From CAZTDU01 sp050248795 (GTDB lineage Bacteria; Pseudomonadota; Gammaproteobacteria; Burkholderiales; SG8-39), in assembly GCA_050248795.1 (NCBI GenBank), contig JBFWRS010000010.1, positions 34,412-98,411 of the forward strand: a DNA stretch of 64,000 nucleotides, in the 5' to 3' direction. The position numbers were made by a program, and so were the translations under genes. Every line of letters begins with the position of its first letter. Position 1 is the first letter of the stretch. Of this stretch, positions 40,621 to 49,787 are shown one piece after another. The notes under the pieces were generated by a model. The model did no database searches, was not told the DNA's origin, and was given only the letters and a program-made list of their open reading frames with translations.

Positions 40621-42840
40621 TTACTTCTCGTCGAAGGCGGTGACCCCGTCCCAGCCCTCGGGAGGAGGATTGCGGCGGAATTCGGCCACGCGCTCGCCGT
40701 ACAGCTTGTAGAGCCCGCATTCGGGGTTCATCCGCCCGAGATTCAGCAGGTTCATTTCCATCTGGTCCCATTGCTGGGCGCGATAGGCGCGCAGCGTCTG
40801 CGCCCACAGCTTGAGCTCGTCCTGCGTGTCCCTGTCGATTTCGCCTTCCATGCCGATCGGCTCGAAGATCGCCACAGCCTCGTCCTTGCCCTTCACCTTG
40901 ATGCGGTCGACCTCCTTGAACACCACGTCCTTCACCGCATCGCGCGTCGCCTCGCCCACCAGGATGCCGACCCCGTAGTACTTCGTGCGCCCCTCGAGCC
41001 TTGACGCGACGTTCACCGCATCGCCCATCACCGTGTAGGCCCTGCGCACCTGGGAGCCCATGTCCCCGACGCGGACGTTGCCGGTGTTCAGGCCGACCCC
41101 GATCTTCAGCGTCGGCCAGCCCTTGCTGGCGAACTTGTCGTTCAGGACCGTGCATTCCTTCTGCATGTCGATCGCCGCAAGCACACCGTTGCGGGCGTGC
41201 TGCGCATCGTCCACCGGCGCCCCCCAGAAGGCCATGATCGCGTCGCCGATGTACTTGTCCAGCGTACCGCGGTACTTGGAGCGGATGATCTCGCTCATGT
41301 CGGTGAGGTAGTCGTTGATGTACTCGCGCAGTTCTTCCGGCTTCAGTGCCTCCGATATGCTGGTGAAGCCGCGCACGTCGGAGAAGAGGATGGTCAACTC
41401 GGCGGCCCGGGGCTCCATCGTGTACTTCTCCGGGTCGTCCGCCATGCGGTCGACCAGTTCGGGGGGAACGTACTGGCCGAAAAGCTCCGTGAACTGGCGC
41501 TTCGAGCGTGCTTCGACGAAGTAACCGTAGGCCATGTTCATGACGTAGAGCATCGCGGTCATGAGGATCGATGCGGCCAGCGGCAGCACGAGGTCCGCCT
41601 GCGTCCAGACGAGCACGTTCAGGCCCGCGATCAGCAGCACGCCGACGCCGGTAGCGATCGACGCGTACAGCGGCGACAGCATCGGGATCAGCAGCGCGAG
41701 CGTGATGCCTCCAACCAGCAGCAGGATCACCTCGGCGCCGAGGATGTAGGGCGGCTTCTGCTTGATCTTGCGGTCGAGCATGCCGGCGATCAGGTTGGCG
41801 TGGATCTCCACCCCGGGGTATACGGCGCCGACCGGCGTCGAGCGCAAGTCCAGCAGGCCTGGTGCCGTGGTGCCGACCAGCGCGATCTTGCCCTCGAGCC
41901 GCTTCTTGTCGACCTTGCCCGCAAGCACGTCTGCAAGCGATATGTACGGGAAGCTCAGCTTCCCGCCCCGGTAGGGAACCAGCGCGCTGGCGGAATCGTC
42001 CACCGGTATGGTGATCGGGCCGACCTTGATCCATTCCATGCCGCCGTAGCCCTTGTGCAGCATCCGGTCGGGCGGGTAGCCGGGTTCGATCGGCGGGAAG
42101 CCCAGCAGCGCGCGCACTACCGCGAGCGAGAGCGCCTCGTAGTACTGGCCTTCGAACTCCGCCAGCATGGGAACACGCCTCACCACGCCATCGAAGTCGA
42201 CGAACGGATTGAAGTGGCCGGCGGCTACGGCCGCCTCCTGGAACTCGCGCAGGTTGCCGCCGTATCCCACCCAGTTCGTGAAGCCGATGTTGCGGCCGGT
42301 GAACGTGCCCTTCGGCAGCACGGGGGCCGGAATCGCGGCAATGCGCTTGGCGTCCTTTTCACTGTTCAGGTAATAGCCGAGCACGACGTTGCGACCCTTG
42401 ATCGCGCGCGCGAACAGGCCGTCGTTGTCCAGCGTCGGCCGCAGCTGCTGGTAGAGGTCCATGAACCCCGGGACCTGCTTGAGTTCCTTGTCGGCGAGCC
42501 GGTCGAGCGCCCTGATGCCCGACGAATAGTCGGCTTCGGCGAATACCACGTCGAAGCCGACAATGCCGAGCTTGTAGTGGTCGAACAGCTTGTCCATGAT
42601 CTGCGCCATGACGTCGCGCGGCCACGGCCAGCGCGCGACCTCCTGCAGGCTCTTCTCGTCGATGTCCAGGATGACGACGCGATCGTCCACGCCGCCAGGC
42701 ATGGTCAGGCGCAGGCGCGTGTCGTAGATGATGTTCTCGAGCTGCGTGACAAGCCCGATGTGGTAGAAGCGCGCCACGTGCCCGATGAACACGAGCACGA
42801 TCGCCAGCCCGATCGCGATCCGTACTATGTGCTGTTTCAA
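40621..42840 (-). CDS. CHASE2-domain adenylate cyclase
   Basis: A 739-residue receptor cyclase. After one N-terminal membrane segment (IAIGLAIVLVFIGHVARF), a periplasmic CHASE2 domain spans about 35-340 (VVILDIDEKSLQEVARWPWP is its hallmark). Three membrane spans follow, then a class III cyclase domain. Metal-binding Asp residues are in ILFSDVRGFTS and YIGDAIMAFWGAP; Lys in LDKYIGD and Asp in TVMGDAVNVASRLE point to ATP rather than GTP as substrate. The product would be cAMP. It is followed 13 bases later by the phosphodiesterase gene and preceded by the FHA gene. Confidence 0.9.
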   Translation of the reverse strand: MKQHIVRIAIGLAIVLVFIGHVARFYHIGLVTQLENIIYDTRLRLTMPGGVDDRVVILDIDEKSLQEVARWPWPRDVMAQIMDKLFDHYKLGIVGFDVVFAEADYSSGIRALDRLADKELKQVPGFMDLYQQLRPTLDNDGLFARAIKGRNVVLGYYLNSEKDAKRIAAIPAPVLPKGTFTGRNIGFTNWVGYGGNLREFQEAAVAAGHFNPFVDFDGVVRRVPMLAEFEGQYYEALSLAVVRALLGFPPIEPGYPPDRMLHKGYGGMEWIKVGPITIPVDDSASALVPYRGGKLSFPYISLADVLAGKVDKKRLEGKIALVGTTAPGLLDLRSTPVGAVYPGVEIHANLIAGMLDRKIKQKPPYILGAEVILLLVGGITLALLIPMLSPLYASIATGVGVLLIAGLNVLVWTQADLVLPLAASILMTAMLYVMNMAYGYFVEARSKRQFTELFGQYVPPELVDRMADDPEKYTMEPRAAELTILFSDVRGFTSISEALKPEELREYINDYLTDMSEIIRSKYRGTLDKYIGDAIMAFWGAPVDDAQHARNGVLAAIDMQKECTVLNDKFASKGWPTLKIGVGLNTGNVRVGDMGSQVRRAYTVMGDAVNVASRLEGRTKYYGVGILVGEATRDAVKDVVFKEVDRIKVKGKDEAVAIFEPIGMEGEIDRDTQDELKLWAQTLRAYRAQQWDQMEMNLLNLGRMNPECGLYKLYGERVAEFRRNPPPEGWDGVTAFDEK

Positions 42841-42883
42841 GGATCTTCCGGCGGGCGGCTGGGGGCCGGGGTGAAGGGCCCGA

Positions 42884-43753
42884 TCAGCCCTTCAGGAAGA
42901 ATTCCATCTTCACGCCGGCCAGTTCTATGAGGTCGTGATCCTTGAGCGCGTGCGGCGCAGTGCCGATCGCCTGGCCGTTCACCGTCGGCCGGTTCGGGCC
43001 TTCGACGTGCGTGATGAAGTAGCCCTGCGGCCGCCGCGTGAGCACCGCGACCTGCACACCGGGCTTGCCCAGCGTCGTCAGCGGCTTGGCCAGCTCGAGT
43101 TCCTTGCCCGCGTTCCCGCCGGAGAGCAGCTGTATCGCGCCCAAAGGCTGTGCCGGGCGCGGCGCAGCAGCGGCCGGAGCGGCGGGTGCCGCAGCCGGAG
43201 CGGCGGGCGCTGCAGGCGCGCCTGCAGCCGGGGCGGCAGGCGCGGCGGCTGGCGCAGCTGCGGGTTTCTTGGTGTCCTTGTCAGCGACACCTGCGGCAAT
43301 CGCACCCTGGCCGGCGGCCTGGACGGCAGCAGCGCGCTGCGCGACCGCAGCCTGTGCGCCGCCTCCTGCCATCGCCTTGGCCTGTTCCGCCGCGGCCTTC
43401 ATCGCGGAAGGACGCAGCACCATGGTCTTCTCGAAGTCTGCGGCAGCAGCGGCAGGCTGGGCCGAACCCTCGTTGATGAACTTCAGCTTGTACTTGCCCA
43501 GCTCGACGACGTCGTTGTTCTGCAGGAAGTGCTTCTTCACCGGGTTGCCGTTGACGACGGTGCCGTTGGTGCTCCCCAGGTCCTCGAGGAACGAGTCAGC
43601 GAGAATCGTCACGATGACGGCGTGTTCGCCGCTCACCGCGAGATTGTCGATCTGGATGTCGTTGTGAGGCTTGCGGCCAATGGTGGTGCGTTCCTTCGTC
43701 AAGGGAATTTCCTTGAGCACCAGCCCGTCCATGCTGAGTATCAGTTTCGCCAT
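42884..43753 (-). CDS. Protein with two FHA domains
   Basis: A 289-residue adaptor. The N-terminal FHA domain is complete (ERTTIGRKPHNDIQIDNLAV, with the Arg and Ser-Gly-His phosphothreonine-binding residues SGEHAVI, and LGSTNGTVVNG). An Ala/Pro-rich linker of about 90 residues (repeated APAAP) leads to a C-terminal, less complete FHA domain (RPTVNGQAIG, ALKDHDLIEL). It lies between the cyclase and PP2C genes with gaps of 43 and 16 bases. It probably binds a phosphothreonine on the nearby kinase or one of its targets. Confidence 0.87.
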   Translation of the reverse strand: MAKLILSMDGLVLKEIPLTKERTTIGRKPHNDIQIDNLAVSGEHAVIVTILADSFLEDLGSTNGTVVNGNPVKKHFLQNNDVVELGKYKLKFINEGSAQPAAAAADFEKTMVLRPSAMKAAAEQAKAMAGGGAQAAVAQRAAAVQAAGQGAIAAGVADKDTKKPAAAPAAAPAAPAAGAPAAPAAPAAAPAAPAAAAPRPAQPLGAIQLLSGGNAGKELELAKPLTTLGKPGVQVAVLTRRPQGYFITHVEGPNRPTVNGQAIGTAPHALKDHDLIELAGVKMEFFLKG

Positions 43754-43769
43754 AGCTGACCCCTGGGGG

Positions 43770-44591
43770 TTATTTTAACCACGCAAAAACTTTGGCCATT
43801 ACGCCTCTGGGCGCGGGGTACTCCCGCAGGACGCGCACGAGTATAACCGATACGTTGTCCTTGCCCCCGTTGTCGTTGGCCATCTGTACCAGCTGCTGCG
43901 CGGCCAGATTCAGGTTTCCCCGCATCGCCTGCAGCGTCATGCTGATGTCCTCGTCGTCCACCATGTCGCAGAGCCCGTCCGAGCACAGCAGGTAGATGTC
44001 GCCTACGCTGGTTTCGTACTCGTGGATCTCGGGTTCCACCATGGGGTCTATGCCCAGCGCCTTGGTCACCAGGTTCTTGTGCGCGGCGTGCTTCGCCTGC
44101 TCCTGAGTGATGAGCCCGGAATCGATCTGCTCCTGCAGCAGCGAGTGGTCGCGCGTCACCTGCACGAACTCGTCGCCGCGAAGGCGGTACAGCCGCGAGT
44201 CGCCGAGGTGCGCGACGAGCATCCTGTTGTCGTAGAACAGCGCCACCACGAGCGTGGTGCCCATCCCGGCGTACTGGGGGTTCGACTGTGCGGCCTGGTA
44301 GACCGACGTGTTCGCCCTGAGCACGATCTCGCGCAGGATGTTCGCCCCGACCGCATTGCCGTCCTTGTCGAGCGCAAAGGGTTCCGTCTGCTGCAGCGTC
44401 TGCGCAACCTCGGTCGTCACGACCGTGGTCGCCATGCCGCTCGCGACCTCGCCGGCGTTATAGCCGCCCATGCCGTCGGCGAGGACCACGACGCCGTTCG
44501 ACACGTCCGACGCAACGGAGTCCTCGTTGTGCGATCGGACCATGCCGGGGTCCGTGGCACTGATGACTTCGAGGATCTGGCTCAGGTTCAT
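43770..44591 (-). CDS. PP2C-family Ser/Thr protein phosphatase
   Basis: A 273-residue stand-alone PPM/PP2C phosphatase. The metal-site motifs are complete: GMVRSHNEDSV, VVLADGMGGYNAG, LLCSDGLCDMVDD and GGKDNVSVILVR. The length and shape match the PrpC/Stp1 group that reverses Hanks-type kinases. It lies 13 bases downstream of the CHASE2-kinase gene and 16 bases upstream of the FHA gene, the usual kinase-phosphatase-FHA triad. Predicted cytoplasmic and Mn/Mg-dependent. Confidence 0.93.
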   Translation of the reverse strand: MNLSQILEVISATDPGMVRSHNEDSVASDVSNGVVVLADGMGGYNAGEVASGMATTVVTTEVAQTLQQTEPFALDKDGNAVGANILREIVLRANTSVYQAAQSNPQYAGMGTTLVVALFYDNRMLVAHLGDSRLYRLRGDEFVQVTRDHSLLQEQIDSGLITQEQAKHAAHKNLVTKALGIDPMVEPEIHEYETSVGDIYLLCSDGLCDMVDDEDISMTLQAMRGNLNLAAQQLVQMANDNGGKDNVSVILVRVLREYPAPRGVMAKVFAWLK

Positions 44592-44604
44592 CGCAGTCGG
44601 CGCG

Positions 44605-47253
44605 TCAGAGTTCTATGTCGACGCCGCCCTTGCCGGCGTCCTGGGCGGGAGGGGTGGCGGCCGAGGCGCTGTCGCTGAACGCGGCACGCAGGGCGGCGGC
44701 GAACTCCTCGCCCGTCTGGTAGCGCTGGTCCGCGTCCTTGGCGAAGGCCCGGTCGAGGAAGGCCACAAGCCCAGCCGGGACATCCGGGCGTATCGACAGG
44801 ATGTCCGTCGGCGGCTCATTGGCGATCTTGAACATCAGCTGCGCCATCGATTCCCCCTCGAAGGGAAGCTTGCCGCAAAGCAGCTGGTACAGGCTTCCGG
44901 CCAGCGAAAACAGGTCGCTGCGACCGTCGACCTTCTTGCCCGCGAGCTGCTCGGGCGACATGTAGGACGGCGTGCCCAGCACCATGCCGGTCTTGGTCTT
45001 GGACGAATCCGTCAGGCGCGCGATGCCGAAATCGGCGAGCTTCAGCGTGTCGGATTCCAGGTCGTACATCATGTTCGCGGGCTTGATGTCCCGGTGCACC
45101 ACGCCCTGCTTGTGCGCGTAGCCGAGCGCATCCGCCGCGCGCGCGATGATCGACACCGCCTTGTCCACCGGCAGCAGGTTGCCCGGCTTGCTGAACGGAA
45201 CCAGGTCGCCGCCCTTGAGCAGTTCCATCGCGATGTAGCACAGGTCGTGCTCCTCGCCGGTGTCGTAAATGGTGACGATGTTCTGGTGATTGAGGCGCCC
45301 CGCGGTCTCGGCCTCGCGGAAGAAACGCTCCTTCACCTCCGCAAGTTCGTCCGCCTCGAACTCCTGCGCCAGCGCCATGGTCTTTATCGCGACCATGCGG
45401 CCGATCTTGGGATCCTTGCCCAGGTACACCACGCCCATTGCGCCCTTGCCCAGTTCCTTCTCGACCTGGTAGCGGCCGAGCATCGGCTTTTCCATCGTGC
45501 CGTCGGCGCCGATGATGCTGGTGTTGGTCTTGCCGCCCCCGCCACCGCCGCCCAGGATCACCGTTTCCGACATCTGCTTGGCGCGGTTCAGGCGCTGCTC
45601 GAGGTCGCGGAACTTCGGGTTGTGCTCCGACATGTGCTTGAAGACGCTCTCGGCCTTGTTGAACTGGCGCTTGCGCTCGAAGTCCAGGGCGAGGTTGTAG
45701 AGGTTCTCCATCAGCGCGTCCGACAGCGGCACCTGGCGGAACTTGTCCCACGCCATGTCGAGCTGGCCCTGGCCCTGGTATGCCAGGCCGAGCATGCGGT
45801 TGGACTCCGCCGTGCTCTCGTCGGACTTCAGCTTGGCGCCCTCGGTGATGATGAAGCGCTTGGAAACCAGCGCGCCATGCCCCACCAGCAGGAGCGTCGC
45901 CGGCAGCATGAGCTGGATCCACATGCCGGCGCCGACCAGCAGCGCAAAATGCAGCACCAGCAGGCCGATGAACGTGCCGCCGGAGATCGCCAGTGCCGGG
46001 CCCGCCTTCAGGCGCGGCAGCAGCGCGATGAGATAAGCGGCCACCAGCAGCACGACGAGCAGCTCGGCCCAGTGTGCCCAGGTGGGGGCGACGAAGAAGT
46101 GCTCCTGCAGGATCGACGAAACCGAATGCGCCAGCACCAGCACCGGCGGCATTGCCGGGGAAACCGGCGTTACGGTGGTGGATCCCAGCCCGGCGGCCGT
46201 GGGGCCGATGAGGACGATCTTGTCCTTGTACTTGTCCAGGGAAAACTTGCCCGCCTGCACGTCGTAGAAGGAGTCCACGGAGAACGCGGGGCGGTCGCCC
46301 CGATCCTTGTAGAAGTACGTGTACATCCGGGTGGACGGATCGGTGGTGATGTTCAAGCGCCCGAGCGACACGCGCTCGCCCGGCTGCACCTTGATGTCGT
46401 CAACGCCCAGATTGAGGCTTTTCGCCGCGATCTGCATCGACAGCGAAGGGTAGGTCTGGTCGAAGTAGTTCAGCACCAGCGGCTCGGTGCGCGTGCCGCC
46501 GTCCACGTCCGGAGTCGCGTTCAGGTGTCCCATCGCCGCTGCTGCTGCGCCGATCGCATCGATCGGGTACTCGGCCCTGCGGGTCGGCAACACCGCGTGT
46601 TCATCGCCGCCCCCTGCCCGGGCGATGTTGTTCTTCTGTACGTACTCCGGCAGCGCCTTGTCAGGCCTGCCCTGCGGAATGCCGATCTCGAACAGCATCA
46701 TCGGCACCACGTTGCCCGCCTTGGCGAAGCTTTCGGCGAGCTTGCGGTCGGTGTTCAGCTCGCGCTCGGCCTCCTTCAGCAGCGACACCATCGGGTCCGG
46801 CCCCGGCGCGGGCGCAGGCGCGGGGGGCGCAGGCGCCGCCGCGGCAGACTGGTCGGTGGCGGTCGACTCCGCCGCAGCCGCGGGAACCGGCGCGGGCGCC
46901 TTCGCGGCGAGATCGAGCAGCTTGCTGATGTAGACGTAGCCTGGATCGATCTGCGGCTCCGAGAACAGCACCGTGTAGGCGATCACCTTGGCGTTCACCG
47001 CGGCGAGCCTGTCGGTCATCTCCGCGAGTACCTTGCGCGACCACGGCCAGCGCCCGATGTTCTCCAGGCTGGTGTTGTCGATCGCGATCACCGCGATCCT
47101 GTCCGAGGGCGTGCGCGAGGTTGCCGTGACGCCGATGTCGTACGCCTTGCGCTCCAGGCTCGGAATCAGGTCGCTCATCGCGGCGAACAGCGCAACGATG
47201 ATCACCACGGCGACGCCGAGGAACCAGTCGGTCTTCCAGAACCCGGATTTCAT
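44605..47253 (-). CDS. CHASE2-domain Ser/Thr protein kinase
   Basis: An 882-residue receptor kinase. One membrane span (FLGVAVVIIVALFAAM) leads to a periplasmic CHASE2 domain (IAVIAIDNTSLENIGRWPWS) that carries an Ala/Pro-rich insertion. Three spans follow near 380-460, then a cytoplasmic Hanks-type kinase from about 590, with GKGAMGVVYLG, catalytic HRDIKPANMM, DFGIARL and GTPSYMSPEQLAG. Unlike most CHASE2 proteins the output is a kinase. The start used here is MKSGFW with GGAG upstream; a GTG 17 codons earlier lacks a ribosome-binding site. It heads a run of six genes with the phosphatase, FHA, cyclase, phosphodiesterase and CNB genes. Confidence 0.9.
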   Translation of the reverse strand: MKSGFWKTDWFLGVAVVIIVALFAAMSDLIPSLERKAYDIGVTATSRTPSDRIAVIAIDNTSLENIGRWPWSRKVLAEMTDRLAAVNAKVIAYTVLFSEPQIDPGYVYISKLLDLAAKAPAPVPAAAAESTATDQSAAAAPAPPAPAPAPGPDPMVSLLKEAERELNTDRKLAESFAKAGNVVPMMLFEIGIPQGRPDKALPEYVQKNNIARAGGGDEHAVLPTRRAEYPIDAIGAAAAAMGHLNATPDVDGGTRTEPLVLNYFDQTYPSLSMQIAAKSLNLGVDDIKVQPGERVSLGRLNITTDPSTRMYTYFYKDRGDRPAFSVDSFYDVQAGKFSLDKYKDKIVLIGPTAAGLGSTTVTPVSPAMPPVLVLAHSVSSILQEHFFVAPTWAHWAELLVVLLVAAYLIALLPRLKAGPALAISGGTFIGLLVLHFALLVGAGMWIQLMLPATLLLVGHGALVSKRFIITEGAKLKSDESTAESNRMLGLAYQGQGQLDMAWDKFRQVPLSDALMENLYNLALDFERKRQFNKAESVFKHMSEHNPKFRDLEQRLNRAKQMSETVILGGGGGGGKTNTSIIGADGTMEKPMLGRYQVEKELGKGAMGVVYLGKDPKIGRMVAIKTMALAQEFEADELAEVKERFFREAETAGRLNHQNIVTIYDTGEEHDLCYIAMELLKGGDLVPFSKPGNLLPVDKAVSIIARAADALGYAHKQGVVHRDIKPANMMYDLESDTLKLADFGIARLTDSSKTKTGMVLGTPSYMSPEQLAGKKVDGRSDLFSLAGSLYQLLCGKLPFEGESMAQLMFKIANEPPTDILSIRPDVPAGLVAFLDRAFAKDADQRYQTGEEFAAALRAAFSDSASAATPPAQDAGKGGVDIEL

Positions 47254-47576
47254 GTTGTCGAGGCGCTCCCTGTTCTTGTGGTTGTGGGCGGACCAGGGGG
47301 TCACACTACGGCGAAAATTCTACGCCATCCGCGGACATCGGCAGGCTCGGCGGCCTGGGTCGCAACGTCAGACGAATCAAAGCGTTAGCTGCGCATATCG
47401 GGCGCACCCCGGGCGCGCTAACCGCGCCTCCCCTATTCCTGACTGCTTCCGCTGCTCGCAACCCCCTAGAAAACAGTGGCCTGAGCCGCATTCTTGCAGT
47501 TAATCCTAAGCTGCGTCAAATATTTGCGTCGATTCTTCGCGCCGCCGCAGCGCCGCGAATCGACGCTTCGGCCCCC
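47254..47576. other. Intergenic region between signalling and oxalate islands
   Basis: A 323-base gap without a credible gene. It holds the upstream region of the CHASE2-kinase operon and the 3' end of the oxc operon. The only structure seen is the inverted repeat annotated as a 3'-end hairpin. No tRNA, palindromic operator or convincing sigma-70 promoter was spotted. Confidence 0.6.
47526..47566 (-). terminator. Stem-loop at the 3' end of the oxc-frc operon
   Basis: Perfect 10-base arms GCGTCGATTC and GAATCGACGC separated by a GC-rich 21-base centre, 11 bases past the last stop codon. No T-run follows on the minus strand, so it may stabilise the mRNA 3' end or need a factor rather than act as an intrinsic terminator. 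Confidence 0.5.
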
Positions 47577-48509
47577 TCAGCTGCCGAGGATCATGCCCGC
47601 CCTGATGCTGCCTGCCGCGAGCAGATCCGCCGCGGCTACCTTCTTGCCGTCTGCGAGCTTCGCGCGAATCACCTCGATGCGTCCGCCCTGCGCAGTGACC
47701 TGGAAGCTCTTGTCGCCGACTTCGACCACTTCCCCGAGCTTCCCTCTGACGGCGCCGAAGGTGCGCACGAGGTGCTTCCTCGCATCGAAGATCTGCAGTT
47801 CCTGGCCGTCGAGCGTAGTCCACGCACCCGGCGCCGGATTGCAGCCGCGTATGAGGTTGTAGGTGAACTCCACGTGCGTAGACCAGCTGATGCGCGCCTC
47901 GGCCTTGCGGCACCAGCCCTCGTAGCTCGCCTGCGACTCGTCTTGGACGACCTCGCGGTGCTTGCCGGCCATCACGAGGTCGGCGGCCTCCAGCATCGCC
48001 GCGACACCCATCGGAAACAGGCGGTCGAAGTAGACGGTGCCCAGGGTGTCGTCCGCACTGATCGGGGTTTCCTTCTGCAGCACCACCGGACCTTCGTCCA
48101 GCCCGTCGGTCGGACGAAAGATGGTGAGGCCGGTTTTCGTTTCGCCGCGGATGATCGGCCAGTTGATCGACGACGGGCCGCGATACTTCGGCAGCAGCGA
48201 AGGGTGGTACTGGATCGTACCCAGGCGCGGGATGTTGACGAACTCCTGCGGCGCGAACTGCAGCACGAACGCCATGATGCCGAGGTCGGCGTTCGCGGCC
48301 TTCATCGCCGCCCTTGCCTCGTCGCTCTTCAGCGATGCGAACTGGTGCAGCGTTACCCCCTTTTCCTGCGCGGCGACCTTGAGTGCATCCGGGCGCGCGC
48401 CGGGCTTCTCGGGCGCGCAGAACACGGCGGCGACTTCCGTGCCGCGGGCGAGGAACGCCTCCAGTACTGCCTTGCCGAAATCCTGCTGGCCTACGATGGC
48501 GATGCGCAT
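47577..48509 (-). CDS. Stand-alone formyl-THF hydrolase/formyltransferase-like protein
   Basis: A 310-residue protein matching the N-terminal hydrolase domain of 10-formyltetrahydrofolate dehydrogenase and, less closely, methionyl-tRNA formyltransferase. Visible are MRIAIVGQQDFGKAVLEAFL, the catalytic IQYHPSLLPKYRGPSSINWP (His and the Asn-equivalent Gln), FRPTDGLDEGPVVLQKE with the conserved Asp, and the C-terminal barrel domain GAWTTLDGQELQIFDAR. There is no aldehyde-dehydrogenase part. It ends the oxc-frc operon, two bases after frc. It may move or remove formyl groups between folate and the oxalate pathway; the reaction is not known. Confidence 0.85.
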   Translation of the reverse strand: MRIAIVGQQDFGKAVLEAFLARGTEVAAVFCAPEKPGARPDALKVAAQEKGVTLHQFASLKSDEARAAMKAANADLGIMAFVLQFAPQEFVNIPRLGTIQYHPSLLPKYRGPSSINWPIIRGETKTGLTIFRPTDGLDEGPVVLQKETPISADDTLGTVYFDRLFPMGVAAMLEAADLVMAGKHREVVQDESQASYEGWCRKAEARISWSTHVEFTYNLIRGCNPAPGAWTTLDGQELQIFDARKHLVRTFGAVRGKLGEVVEVGDKSFQVTAQGGRIEVIRAKLADGKKVAAADLLAAGSIRAGMILGS

Positions 48510-48511
48510 GT

Positions 48512-49771
48512 TCAGGCTGCCTTCTTCGGTGGTGCCGAGAATGCCCCGGCCTGTTTGAGTGCGTTGACTTTCGAATCGTCGTAGCCGAGCACCTGCTTCA
48601 GCACCTCGTCGGTGTGTTCTCCCAGAGTCGGCGAGCGCCTGATCACCGCGGGGGAGGCCGAAAGCTTGATCGGCATGCCGACGTTCCACCACTTGCCGCG
48701 CTGCGGATGGTCGAGCTCGACGTACATGTCGCGGCCGCGGATATGCTCGTCATTGGCGAGGTCGGTGGTCGACATGATCGGGCCGCAGGGCACGTCCAGC
48801 GGATTCAGGATCGCCATGAACTCACGCTTGGTGTAGTCACTGGCGAAATCGGTGATCAGCTTCCACATCTCGTTCTGGTTCTTGCGCCGGTCGGCGATCT
48901 TCGCGAAGCGCGGGTCCTTCGCGAGCGCTTCGCCGCCGATGCGGTTGGCGAGCGCCTCCCACACCGCCTCCTGCACGACGACGTAGATCCAGTCGTTCGG
49001 GCCGTGCGGCTTGCAGTGGATGGCATTGCCGAGCTGGCCGCCGCCGGAATCGTTGCCGGCGCGGGGCACGTCGCCCATGCCCTGCTCGGTCTTCACCGAA
49101 TACTCGGACAGCGACTGGCGCGTCAGGCGCTGATGGTCGCGGAACTTCACGCGGCAGAGGTTCATCACGCCGTCCATCATCGCGACCTCCACGTACTGGC
49201 CCTGGCCGGTGCGCCGAGCCTGGTGCAGCGCCGCGAGCAGCCCGATGGCCAGATGCAGCCCAGTGCCGGAATCGCCGATCTGCGCGCCGGTGACGAACGG
49301 CGGGCCATCGGGTACGCCGGTGGTGCTCATCGCGCCGCCCATCGCCTGCGCGACGTTCTCGTAGGCCTTGAAGTCCGCGTAAGGGCCCGAGGAGCCGAAG
49401 CCCTTGATCGAGCCGACGACGATCTTCGGGTTGATCTCGTGGATCTTCTCCCACGTGAAGCCCAGCCGCTCGAGCACGCCAGGGCCGAAGTTCTCCATCA
49501 TGATGTCGCACTTCTTCAGCAGGTCGACGAACACCGCCTTGCCCTCGGCGGACTTCATGTTCACGGTGATCGAGCGCTTGTTGCAGTTGAGCATGGTGAA
49601 GTACAGGCTGTCGGCATTCGGGACGTCTCGCAGCTGGCCCCTCGTGGCGTCGCCCTGCGGCGGCTCGAACTTGATCACGTCCGCGCCCATCCAGGCCAGC
49701 AACTGCGAGCAGGTCGGGCCCGCCTGCACGTGCGTCATGTCCAGAATCCGTACGTCCTTGAGTGCTTCCAT
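48512..49771 (-). CDS. frc: Formyl-CoA:oxalate CoA-transferase
   Basis: A 419-residue class III CoA-transferase of the formyl-CoA transferase type. The catalytic Asp167 is in TGAQIGDSGTGLHLAIG, the glycine loop GGGQ is at 243-246 and Gln16 is in DMTHVQAGPTC, all diagnostic of FRC rather than general CaiB/BaiF proteins. It forms oxalyl-CoA from oxalate and formyl-CoA, feeding the oxalyl-CoA decarboxylase encoded 16 bases upstream. The length is normal. The C-terminal Lys/Ala tail is variable in the family. Confidence 0.95.
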   Translation of the reverse strand: MEALKDVRILDMTHVQAGPTCSQLLAWMGADVIKFEPPQGDATRGQLRDVPNADSLYFTMLNCNKRSITVNMKSAEGKAVFVDLLKKCDIMMENFGPGVLERLGFTWEKIHEINPKIVVGSIKGFGSSGPYADFKAYENVAQAMGGAMSTTGVPDGPPFVTGAQIGDSGTGLHLAIGLLAALHQARRTGQGQYVEVAMMDGVMNLCRVKFRDHQRLTRQSLSEYSVKTEQGMGDVPRAGNDSGGGQLGNAIHCKPHGPNDWIYVVVQEAVWEALANRIGGEALAKDPRFAKIADRRKNQNEMWKLITDFASDYTKREFMAILNPLDVPCGPIMSTTDLANDEHIRGRDMYVELDHPQRGKWWNVGMPIKLSASPAVIRRSPTLGEHTDEVLKQVLGYDDSKVNALKQAGAFSAPPKKAA

Positions 49772-49787
49772 GCTCGTCTCCAGTGAC

